Both the position numbers and the translations under genes were made by a program. Of a DNA stretch of 64,000 nucleotides, positions 7,749-15,509 are shown piece by piece (the stretch's first letter is position 1; every line of letters begins with the position of its first letter). The stretch is from Tatumella morbirosei (GTDB lineage: Bacteria > Pseudomonadota > Gammaproteobacteria > Enterobacterales > Enterobacteriaceae). The stretch is taken from NCBI RefSeq assembly GCF_000757425.2, contig NZ_JPKR02000001.1, positions 185,268-249,267 on the forward strand. Reading direction: 5' to 3'. The notes below the pieces were generated by a model that was not told where the DNA came from, did no database searches, and saw only the letters and a program-made list of their open reading frames with translations.

Positions 7749-9221
7749 ATGACGCAACTTTCTGCCGGCTTATCGCCGGATATCGCCACACCAGGCAGTA
7801 ATATTATTCGCAGCGCGGCGGATGTCAGCCAGCTGGTTAACAATTCAACTCATGCCAAAACCAACGCACGGATCATCGTGGCTATCGCTTTAGGCGGGGT
7901 ATTCCTGGACGCTTATGACCTTGGGGCACTGGCGTTCGGGGTTAAAGATATCACCCGCCAGTTTGGCCTTTCTCCGGAAGGTATCGGGCTGGTGGTTTCC
8001 GCCATCACCATCGGTGCAATTGTCGGGGCGGTGATCGGGGGTTATCTGACCGATAAAATCGGCCGTTATCGTGTGTTTATGGCCGATATGTTCTTCTTCG
8101 TGTTCGCTGCTCTGCTGGGGGCGTTGGCCCCGAATGCCGAGGTGCTGGGGATCAGTCGCTTTATTATGGGGCTGGGCATTGGTATCGACTTACCGGTGGC
8201 GATGGCCTTTCTCGCTGAGTTTTCTCGTCTTAAAGGGCGGGGGAATAAAGCCGCCAGTGTGGCAATGTGGTGCCCCACCTGGTACGCCGCCATCTCGGTC
8301 TCTTATCTGCTGGTGCTCGGCTTATTCTATCTGCTGCCGGCCACCCAGAGTGAATATCTGTGGCGTTATATTGTCGGGTTCGGCGCAGTGCCTGCCCTGA
8401 TTATCCTGACGGTACGTAAACGCTATATGACAGAATCACCGGTATGGGCCGCACAGCAGGGCGATTTAGCCTCAGCCGCGAAAATTCTTCAGACGGCCTA
8501 TAATATCCCGGCGACAGTGGCGGCGGATATTCCGCAGCAGAGCAGTGCACCGGTGACTTCCCGTAAAGCGGGCTGGAAGAGCTACGGGGTGTTGTTACAG
8601 GGGCGCTATCTGAGCCGTACCATTCTGACCAGTGTGATGTCGTTTGTTTCACCTTTTGCCTATGCTGCTATCGCTTTCGGCCTGCCCATCATTATCTCGA
8701 CGCTATTTAAGCAGTCGATGCTGACCACCATTCTGGTATCACTGGCACTGAATCTGTTGTTCGCCTTTACCGGCGGCATGGCCGCAGTTCGGCTGGTACC
8801 GAAACTGGGTGCCCGCAGTATGACGATTGCCGGTTACGGATGTCAGTTAGTGGCTTTACTGGGACTGGCGCTGGCAGGGCGTCCGGAAGATACCGCTCAG
8901 GCGATGATTTGCTGTGCTTTCCTTGCGCTGTTTCTGCTGGGCCAGGGCTTTGGTCCGGGGGCTCACACCATGGTATACGCCTCTCTCAGCTACCCGGCAT
9001 CTATTCGCGGTACCGGTGTCGGGCTTAATCAGACCATTACCCGTTTCAGCTCTACGCTGGCCCTGTTCCTGTTCCCGATTCTGACCGCTAACCTGGATAC
9101 CGGGTTGTTCTGGGTGATTGCATTGTCCCCGGTCATCGGTCTGCTGGCGCTGTTTGTCATCCGCTGGGAACCGTCGGGTTATGATGTTGATGCTGAAGAT
9201 TATCAGCAAGTGACTCAATAA
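7749..9221 (+). CDS. MFS transporter (metabolite/proton symporter type)
   Basis: A 490-residue major facilitator protein with a cytoplasmic N-terminus of about 45 residues and twelve predicted membrane helices. The loop 2-3 signature is clear (GGYLTDKIGRYR), preceded by the DAYDLGALAFG stretch in helix 1 typical of the sugar/metabolite symporter group, and a matching charged motif (RYIVGFGAVPA) is seen after helix 6. It is followed 33 bases later by hcxA and preceded by MetJ boxes, so the pair looks like a methionine-regulated operon. The substrate is not known; a hydroxy- or oxo-acid related to methionine breakdown is inferred from context only. Confidence 0.8.
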   Translation: MTQLSAGLSPDIATPGSNIIRSAADVSQLVNNSTHAKTNARIIVAIALGGVFLDAYDLGALAFGVKDITRQFGLSPEGIGLVVSAITIGAIVGAVIGGYLTDKIGRYRVFMADMFFFVFAALLGALAPNAEVLGISRFIMGLGIGIDLPVAMAFLAEFSRLKGRGNKAASVAMWCPTWYAAISVSYLLVLGLFYLLPATQSEYLWRYIVGFGAVPALIILTVRKRYMTESPVWAAQQGDLASAAKILQTAYNIPATVAADIPQQSSAPVTSRKAGWKSYGVLLQGRYLSRTILTSVMSFVSPFAYAAIAFGLPIIISTLFKQSMLTTILVSLALNLLFAFTGGMAAVRLVPKLGARSMTIAGYGCQLVALLGLALAGRPEDTAQAMICCAFLALFLLGQGFGPGAHTMVYASLSYPASIRGTGVGLNQTITRFSSTLALFLFPILTANLDTGLFWVIALSPVIGLLALFVIRWEPSGYDVDAEDYQQVTQ

Positions 9222-9254
9222 AATTAATAAAAAACACCTGTTACGGAGTTAATG

Positions 9255-10358
9255 ATGTCATTTACAGAAATTCAGGTTGTCCCGGGTCCGGCAAACTATT
9301 ACTGCTTTCCCGACGCATTACGTGAGCTGGAAAACTTCTATTCAGAGTCTGATCTGCAGCAGGCTTTCTGGTTGTATGGCGAGCGTGCCATTGCGGCCAC
9401 AGAATCGTTTCTGCCTCCGGTCTGGTCTGCCGTTACCGCAGAGAAGCATTGTGTACGGGAGCATTGCAGTGAACCGTTAATCAGCCAGCTGATTGCACAG
9501 GCCGGTGACAGCCGTAAAGTGATTATTGGTATCGGCGGCGGAACCGTGATGGATACCGCCAAAGCACTGGCCGACCGGCTGAAACTGCCGGTGGTTCTGA
9601 TACCGACCATTGCCGCGACCTGTGCCGCCTGGACGCCATTATCTGTCTGGTACAACGCCGCGGGCAGCAATGTCGGGTACGAAATTTTCAAACAGTCTAA
9701 TCATCTGGTACTGGTCGAGCCGGAAATCATATTGCAGGCGCCTGCCGAATATTTGTTGGCGGGGATTGGTGATACGCTGGCGAAATGGTACGAAGCGCGG
9801 GTGCTGCTGCCGGATGAGCAGGCAGACAGTGTGCCTTATCTGGCTAAAACCGCCTTAAAAATGGCCGAAGGATTACGTGATCTGTTGTTCAGCGACAGCG
9901 CCGGAGCACTGCGTGATCAGCAACAACAGCAGCTAACCGCGCGTTTTATTGCGGTCGTGGATGCCATTATTGCCGGTGGCGGACTGATTGGTGGCCTGGG
10001 CGAACGCTTTACCCGGGTGGCGGCCGCTCATGCCGTGCATAACGGACTGACGGTACTGCCGCAGACGCATACCATCCTGCACGGGATTAAGGTGGCTTAC
10101 GGGATTCTGGTGCAGGCAGCGTTACTGAACCAGCAACAGGATATCCGCAAACTGCTGCATTTTTATCGTCAGTTGAAACTGCCGGTCACCCTGGCGGAGT
10201 TGGGGGTTAATTTGCATCAGCGTGATGAGATGGACCGGATGATTGCCCATACTTTGCGTTCGCATGAAACCATCCATTTACTGCCAGTGAAAGTGACTGC
10301 CGACAGCCTGTATCAGGCGATGGCCGCGATAGAGCAGGCGGGTAAAACCGGCGAATAA
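9255..10358 (+). CDS. hcxA: Hydroxycarboxylate dehydrogenase HcxA (YbdH), iron-ADH/glycerol dehydrogenase family
   Basis: About 367 residues, closely following E. coli YbdH/HcxA along its whole length (VGPANY-type start, IGGGTVMDTAKALA nucleotide loop, IPTIAATCAAWTPLSVWYN). Metal ligands expected for the family are present: Asp in GIGDTLAKWYEA and His in AAAHAVHNGL and ILHGIKVAYG. HcxA is reported to reduce 2-oxo acids such as 2-oxobutanoate with NAD(P)H in the cytoplasm. ATG 9255 is preferred to ATG 9252 because of spacing from GGAG (9245-9248). It is second in the operon with the MFS gene and followed by a strong terminator. The E. coli gene lies beside the methionine aminotransferase gene ybdL, which agrees with the MetJ boxes here. 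Confidence 0.88.
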   Translation: MSFTEIQVVPGPANYYCFPDALRELENFYSESDLQQAFWLYGERAIAATESFLPPVWSAVTAEKHCVREHCSEPLISQLIAQAGDSRKVIIGIGGGTVMDTAKALADRLKLPVVLIPTIAATCAAWTPLSVWYNAAGSNVGYEIFKQSNHLVLVEPEIILQAPAEYLLAGIGDTLAKWYEARVLLPDEQADSVPYLAKTALKMAEGLRDLLFSDSAGALRDQQQQQLTARFIAVVDAIIAGGGLIGGLGERFTRVAAAHAVHNGLTVLPQTHTILHGIKVAYGILVQAALLNQQQDIRKLLHFYRQLKLPVTLAELGVNLHQRDEMDRMIAHTLRSHETIHLLPVKVTADSLYQAMAAIEQAGKTGE

Positions 10359-10372
10359 CCGGCAAACCGCTG

Positions 10373-10401
10373 AAAAAAAGGCCCGTATCACGGGCCTTTT
10401 T
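10373..10401. terminator. Bidirectional intrinsic terminator
   Basis: GGCCCGT (10380-10386) and ACGGGCC (10390-10396) form a tight stem with an A-run before and a T-run after, so it can stop hcxA on the plus strand and ahr on the minus strand. Confidence 0.9.
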
Positions 10402-10408
10402 CGTTGGC

Positions 10409-11428
10409 TCAAAAATCGGCTTTTAACACGGCGCGATAACGGGCTTTACCGTCACGAACATGCTGAATCGCATCATTAATTTTCGACATCGGGAACAGTT
10501 CAGTCTGTGGTTTCACTCCGGCGCGGGCCGCCAGTTTCACCAGGCTGCGCAGTTCATGCGGTGAACCGGTCGATGAACCAGAAACACTGCGGTCACCGGA
10601 AATCAGGGTAAATGCCGGAACCTGGAATGGCTTCATCACTGCACCCACGGTATGGAAGCTACCATTATAGGCCAGCGCCTGGAAGTAGGGCATCCAGTCC
10701 AGATCGACGTTAATGGTGTTAATAATCAGATCAAACTGACCTGCCAGTGCGGTCAGCGCCTGTGGATCGCGGCTGTTAACCACTTTATCGGCACCCATCG
10801 CCAGTACTTCCTGTTCTTTCGACGGGGAAGAACTGAAGGCTGTGACTTCACAACCCATGGCGTGCAGCAGTTTGATGGCAATATGGCCCAGACCGCCAAT
10901 ACCAATCACTCCGACACGGCTGGTAGCCGTAATATTATGCTGCAACAGCGGTTTAAATACCGTGATACCACCGCACAGCAGCGGCCCCGCTGATTCAATA
11001 TCCAGAGCTTCAGGCAGCGGGATCACCCATTGCCAGTTGGCGCGGATTTTTTCTGCAAAACCGCCACGGTTCAGAATAGTGGGTACTGTGCCCTGCTGAC
11101 AGTTACTCTGGCTGCCGCTGATACAGGCATCGCAGTGACCACAGCTGTGTGCTGTCCAGCCAATACCCACCCGCTGGCCCACTTTCAGGCCTTTGCTCTG
11201 CGCGGAACTCCCCAGGGCATGGACACGGCCAACAATTTCATGACCGGCAACCAGCGGGTATTGTGAAATGCCCCACTCATTATCGATCATTGATAAGTCA
11301 GAATGGCAGATACCGCAGTATTCCACCTTCACTTCAACATCTTCGGCAGCCAGCTCGCCGGCGTCAAATTCGTACAGTTCAAGTTCTGCACCCGCTTGTG
11401 CGGCGGCATAGCTTTTAATCTTGCTCAT
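10409..11428 (-). CDS. ahr: NADPH-dependent aldehyde reductase Ahr (YjgB), zinc ADH family
   Basis: 339 residues, the same length as E. coli Ahr and nearly collinear with it. Catalytic zinc site CGICHSDL near residue 39 and GHE; structural zinc cluster [15 protein letters not shown]; nucleotide loop [15 protein letters not shown]-terminal [17 protein letters not shown]. Known role: cytoplasmic reduction of a broad range of aldehydes with NADPH. It lies downstream of the fumarase gene on the same strand, separated by 155 bases that include a stem-loop (11549-11569), so it probably has its own promoter. Confidence 0.93.
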   Translation of the reverse strand: MSKIKSYAAAQAGAELELYEFDAGELAAEDVEVKVEYCGICHSDLSMIDNEWGISQYPLVAGHEIVGRVHALGSSAQSKGLKVGQRVGIGWTAHSCGHCDACISGSQSNCQQGTVPTILNRGGFAEKIRANWQWVIPLPEALDIESAGPLLCGGITVFKPLLQHNITATSRVGVIGIGGLGHIAIKLLHAMGCEVTAFSSSPSKEQEVLAMGADKVVNSRDPQALTALAGQFDLIINTINVDLDWMPYFQALAYNGSFHTVGAVMKPFQVPAFTLISGDRSVSGSSTGSPHELRSLVKLAARAGVKPQTELFPMSKINDAIQHVRDGKARYRAVLKADF

Positions 11429-11548
11429 GATGTTCTCCTGTCGGGGATGTGGCTGTCAGTGTAGGACATTGTGCAACAGCCACCAAAAAAAATCGCCGCT
11501 GAGAGTATGACATTCGTTAACTGAAGGGTTATCCGTTATTGCGGAAAT

Positions 11549-11569
11549 GGCCTGCGCAGGTCGCAGGCC
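11549..11569 (-). terminator. Possible terminator after the fumarase gene
   Basis: GGCCTGCG (11549-11556) and CGCAGGCC (11562-11569) form an 8-bp GC-rich stem with a five-base loop, 15 bases after the fumarase stop. Only a short T-poor tail follows on the minus strand, so strength is uncertain. Confidence 0.45.
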
Positions 11570-11583
11570 GGGAGTGTTTGCGG

Positions 11584-13230
11584 TTATTTTGTGCAGGCGG
11601 CACACTGATTCTGCAGAATCTGGCTGAAGAAATCATTGCCTTTGTCATCCACCAGGATAAACGCCGGGAAATTTTCCACTTCGATTTTCCAGATAGCTTC
11701 CATCCCCAGTTCCGGATACTCGACACATTCCAGGCTTTTTATACTCTGTTGTGCCAGTACCGCGGCCGGGCCACCGATGCTGCCCAGATAAAAACCGCCA
11801 TGTTTACGGCAGGCATCGGTCACTTGCTGGCTACGGTTACCTTTCGCCAGCATAATCATGCTGCCGCCGTGAGACTGCAACAGATCCACGTAAGAATCCA
11901 TCCGCCCTGCCGTGGTCGGGCCGAGAGAGCCGGAGGCATAGCCTTCGGGGGTTTTGGCCGGGCCGGCGTAGTAAACCGGATGATCTTTAATGTACTGCGG
12001 CAGACCTTCACCGTTTTCCAGCCGCTCTTTCAGTTTGGCGTGGGCGATATCGCGGGCCACAATAATCGTACCGTTGAGTGACAGGCGGGTGGAGGCCGGA
12101 TATTCAGACAGCTGGGCCAGAATCTGTGGCATCGGTCGGTTAAGGTCTACCTCAACAACAGTGCTTTCCCCGGCCTCGCGCAGATGCTCAGGAATCAGAC
12201 GTGCCGGATTATGCTCCAGCTTCTCAATCCAGATACCTTCACGGTTAATCTTAGCTTTGATATTCCGGTCGGCCGAACAGGAGACGCCCATCCCAATCGG
12301 ACAGGATGCGCCGTGGCGAGGCAGACGAATAACCCGGATATCGTGGGCAAAATATTTACCCCCAAACTGTGCACCCAGCCCAAGGTTCTGAGCTTCTTTC
12401 AGCAATGCCTGTTCCAGTTCGGTATCGCGGAATGCCTGACCATACTGATTACCTTCGGTCGGCAGTTCGTCGTAGTAATGGGTTGAAGCCAGTTTCACTG
12501 TTTTCAGGGTACTTTCGGCCGAGGTGCCGCCAATCACAAACGCGATGTGGTAAGGCGGGCAGGCGGCCGTTCCCAGGGTACGCATTTTGTCGGTCAGATA
12601 TTGTTGTAGTTTGCCCGGGCTAAGTAGCGCCTTGGTTTCCTGATACAGGTAAGTTTTGTTGGCGGAACCGCCACCCTTGGCAATACAAAGAAATTTGTAC
12701 TCGTCACCATCCACACTGTAGAGATCAATCTGAGCCGGCAGGTTGGTGCCGGTGTTCACCTCTTTATACATATCCAGTGCGGCGTTCTGTGAATAACGCA
12801 GGTTGTCCTGCTGAAAGGTATTAAACACACCCTCAGTCAGATGCCGTTCATCACCACCGCCGGTCCAGACCTGCTGGCCTTTTTTACCCATAATAATGGC
12901 GGTACCGGTATCCTGACAGGTCGGCAGCACGCCTTTGGCCGCAATTTCTGAATTGCGCAGAAACTGCAACGCGACATAGTGATCGTTTTTGCTGGCTTCC
13001 GGGTCATCCAGAATCGCCGCGACCTGCTGTTGATGCGCGGTACGCAGCATAAAAGAGGCATCATGAAAGGCTTGTTGTGCCAGCAGGGTCAGTGCCTGTG
13101 GTTCAACTTTAACGATTTCCCGGCCGTCAAATTCAGCAACCGACACATAATCACTGCTCAGCAGGTAATAGTCGGTATCGTCTTTGGCTAACGGGAAAGG
13201 GTCCTGATAATGGAACGGTGTATTCGACAT
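11584..13230 (-). CDS. fumB: Class I fumarate hydratase (FumA/FumB type)
   Basis: 548 residues, the usual length for iron-sulfur class I fumarases. The three cysteines expected to hold the [4Fe-4S] cluster are at Cys105 ([11 protein letters not shown]), Cys223 (TAACPPYH) and Cys317 (GVSCSADRN). It interconverts malate and fumarate in the cytoplasm. Upstream on the same strand is a DASS antiporter, and divergent from that a soluble fumarate reductase with ApbE. This context favours the anaerobic FumB-like job of making fumarate from imported malate or tartrate-derived acids; sequence alone does not separate FumA from FumB, so the symbol is provisional. Confidence 0.9.
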   Translation of the reverse strand: MSNTPFHYQDPFPLAKDDTDYYLLSSDYVSVAEFDGREIVKVEPQALTLLAQQAFHDASFMLRTAHQQQVAAILDDPEASKNDHYVALQFLRNSEIAAKGVLPTCQDTGTAIIMGKKGQQVWTGGGDERHLTEGVFNTFQQDNLRYSQNAALDMYKEVNTGTNLPAQIDLYSVDGDEYKFLCIAKGGGSANKTYLYQETKALLSPGKLQQYLTDKMRTLGTAACPPYHIAFVIGGTSAESTLKTVKLASTHYYDELPTEGNQYGQAFRDTELEQALLKEAQNLGLGAQFGGKYFAHDIRVIRLPRHGASCPIGMGVSCSADRNIKAKINREGIWIEKLEHNPARLIPEHLREAGESTVVEVDLNRPMPQILAQLSEYPASTRLSLNGTIIVARDIAHAKLKERLENGEGLPQYIKDHPVYYAGPAKTPEGYASGSLGPTTAGRMDSYVDLLQSHGGSMIMLAKGNRSQQVTDACRKHGGFYLGSIGGPAAVLAQQSIKSLECVEYPELGMEAIWKIEVENFPAFILVDDKGNDFFSQILQNQCAACTK

Positions 13231-13310
13231 GTTTTCTCACTTAACCGGTGGCAACGGAACACCGTTGCGCTTCGCAAAATACTGATGGTAATTATTATTT
13301 CCCCCCGTCT

Positions 13311-13335
13311 GACGGCTTCAGCCTGCCGCGGGGGG
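13311..13335. repeat. GC-rich stem-loop between the DASS and fumarase genes
   Basis: CCCCCCG (13311-13317) pairs with CGGGGGG (13329-13335) in the 150-bp gap between the transporter and fumarase genes. No T-run follows on the minus strand, so it is more likely an mRNA processing or stability element than a full terminator. Confidence 0.5.
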
Positions 13336-13380
13336 ATAATCTCTTAACGCATGAATACCTGCAGCGATAAACCTGCTCTG

Positions 13381-14895
13381 TCAGCCAAACACCATAACCA
13401 TCCATGGATAGCCGATGACCAGTAATGCGACGAGGAAAATCGCACCAAAAATGGTCCCCAGGCGCCAGTAATCGGCGGTGGGCAGATAGCCGCTGCCATA
13501 GTATATCGGGCTTGGCCCGGTCCCGTAAGGGGTGATAATGCCCATTACACCCAAAGATGTGACCATCAGCAGACAAAATACCTGCATATCCATGCCCGGG
13601 ATGGTAGCGGCGATAGTCAGCATGGCGGGCAGCAGGGCGGTGGTATGCGCGGTGGTACTGGCAAACAGATAGTGCAGCAGGTAGAACGCCACCACTAACA
13701 CAATGCAGGCTACACCGGGAGAGATCCCGCCCATCAGTGCGCCACCTTCTTTACCCAGCCAGCCGATAAATCCGGTCGATGAGAGGCCGTCGGCCAGCGC
13801 CACCAGGGTGGCAAACCAGGTAAAGGTATTCCAGGCGGCCTTGTTGCCGGTGATATCATTCCAGTTCAGCACGCCGGTCCACAGCATCAGGGTAATGACC
13901 AGCAGTGCCGCCATGGCGGGTTCAATCCAGCTGGCCGCAAAAATCCACATCGCCAGCGCACAACAGACGAATACCAACAGCAGGATTTCGTTGCGGGACA
14001 ACTTACCCAGTTTCTCCAGCTCGCGGGTAGCCCAACGTGGGACTTCGTCGTTCAGTTTCACTTCCGGCGGATAAAACAGGTAAGCCAGCAGCGGCATCAC
14101 CAGTATCAGGATCACCCCCAGCGGCAGGAAGGCAATAAACCAGTTGCCCCAACTGATGGTAATCCCGGTAATGCTTTTCACCAGCGCGAGGGCCAGCAGG
14201 TTAGGGGCCAGAGCCGATAAAAACATCGAACTGGTAATACAGGCGGCAGTAATGGCCACCCACATCAGATATGAACCGATGCGCCGGGCGCTGGGGTCAT
14301 TAGGTTTGGATCCATACAGTGGCGGCAGGTTGGCAATAATCGGATAGATGGTGCCACCGCTGCGGGCGGTATTAGACGGAGTAAACGGGGCTAGTAATAA
14401 ATCGGCAAAGGTAATCGCGTAACCCAGAGTCAGGCTGCGGCGACCCAGATATTTCACCAGAATCAGGGCCAGCCGACGACCAAACCGGGTTTTGTCATAG
14501 CCAGCGGCAAACATAAACGCCCCGAAAATCAGCCAGACCGTAGAGTTGCCAAAACCACTGACCGCCCATTTAAACGACTGACTGGCCAGTTTAAAGCCAG
14601 GGGTGGCCAGTTGTTGCGGGCTGAACAGTAGCCACTGGCTAAACAGGGCTATCACAACCACTCCGGTCAGGCCGATCACCGCACCTGGCAGAGGTTCAAA
14701 GATTAAACCGACGATCACTCCGACAAAAATGGCGAAGAAATGCCAGGCATAAGGCGGTAATCCTTCGGGCACCGGCACACATAATATCAGCAGTGCGACA
14801 ACGACCGGCAGAAGCAGCAATAACAGACGATTTTTTTTGCCTGCGGAGGGGGGAGTCCCTGTCACCGGCGGCGGAGTGGTTAATTTTACGTTCAT
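13381..14895 (-). CDS. DASS-family dicarboxylate antiporter (TtdT/CitT-like)
   Basis: 504 residues with about twelve hydrophobic helices and the family signature PFTPSNTARSGGTIYPII followed by YGSKPNDPSARRIGSYL, shared by E. coli TtdT, CitT and their relatives. Such carriers exchange external di- or tricarboxylates for succinate across the inner membrane. The next gene is class I fumarase and the divergent operon encodes a cytoplasmic fumarate reductase, so uptake of malate, fumarate or tartrate against succinate efflux is the likely role; the exact substrate is not decided by sequence. Its 5' region holds a perfect FNR box 182 bases upstream. Confidence 0.87.
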   Translation of the reverse strand: MNVKLTTPPPVTGTPPSAGKKNRLLLLLLPVVVALLILCVPVPEGLPPYAWHFFAIFVGVIVGLIFEPLPGAVIGLTGVVVIALFSQWLLFSPQQLATPGFKLASQSFKWAVSGFGNSTVWLIFGAFMFAAGYDKTRFGRRLALILVKYLGRRSLTLGYAITFADLLLAPFTPSNTARSGGTIYPIIANLPPLYGSKPNDPSARRIGSYLMWVAITAACITSSMFLSALAPNLLALALVKSITGITISWGNWFIAFLPLGVILILVMPLLAYLFYPPEVKLNDEVPRWATRELEKLGKLSRNEILLLVFVCCALAMWIFAASWIEPAMAALLVITLMLWTGVLNWNDITGNKAAWNTFTWFATLVALADGLSSTGFIGWLGKEGGALMGGISPGVACIVLVVAFYLLHYLFASTTAHTTALLPAMLTIAATIPGMDMQVFCLLMVTSLGVMGIITPYGTGPSPIYYGSGYLPTADYWRLGTIFGAIFLVALLVIGYPWMVMVFG

Positions 14896-15076
14896 AGTCT
14901 TTTCTGTAGGTGGTTTAATTATTCAGGGAGCAGCGTACAGATTATTTTTATGTCTGGAGCCGGCCGGGTTTCACAGGTTATCCGTGTTTCCAAAGGCGAT
15001 GATTAACGCTGGCATAGTACCTCATCTGACTGACGGATAAAGTATTTCTATCATCGTAGCTCTCTGTTTTTTACGG

Positions 15077-15090
15077 TTGATCCGGATCAA
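15077..15090. promoter_or_regulatory. Perfect FNR box in the divergent promoter region
   Basis: TTGATCCGGATCAA matches TTGAT-N4-ATCAA exactly and is fully palindromic. It lies in the 614-bp gap (14896-15509) between the divergent DASS/fumarase and fumarate reductase/apbE operons. It predicts oxygen-responsive FNR control of one or both. The rest of the gap is AT-rich and contains one hairpin (15333-15361). Confidence 0.8.
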
Positions 15091-15332
15091 CGAAACATAA
15101 TTATTTTTTATTTTTTAAATTAAACTGAGGGTGGCCGTGAAATATCATTTTAATTATTAGTGATTGATTCTGTTACAGAATAAAAATCTTCTTGCCGCAA
15201 ATTTGAAAGCCGTAAATAAATAATGACTTGTTTTGGTAGGTATTTTTATCATTCCCCGCTATTGTTATTAATGTTTTTATTAATTGTTAAAATTATTCGC
15301 CGCTAAGATTAGCTCGCGGATAAAGATGAGCG

Positions 15333-15361
15333 ACCCTGATGTGCATCGAGGGTTTATTTTT
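15333..15361 (+). terminator. Terminator-like hairpin in the leader of the fumarate reductase gene
   Basis: ACCCTGATG pairs with CATCGAGGGT (one bulge), followed by TTTATTTTTT. It has intrinsic terminator form but stands about 150 bases before the start codon of the gene it precedes, with no gene before it on that strand. It may be an attenuator or may end a short leader RNA. Confidence 0.45.
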
Positions 15362-15509
15362 TCCATTTTTTGCGGTTTTAATTAATTTACGTCATATGTC
15401 TGGTGGTTGGTCTGTGGTTGAATTCTGATATCTGTCACAGGGATGGATAAGCATTATGCCATCCCGCGATCTTAAAATTTAAAGCATCTGACCTTTTGTG
15501 GAGTAACCC

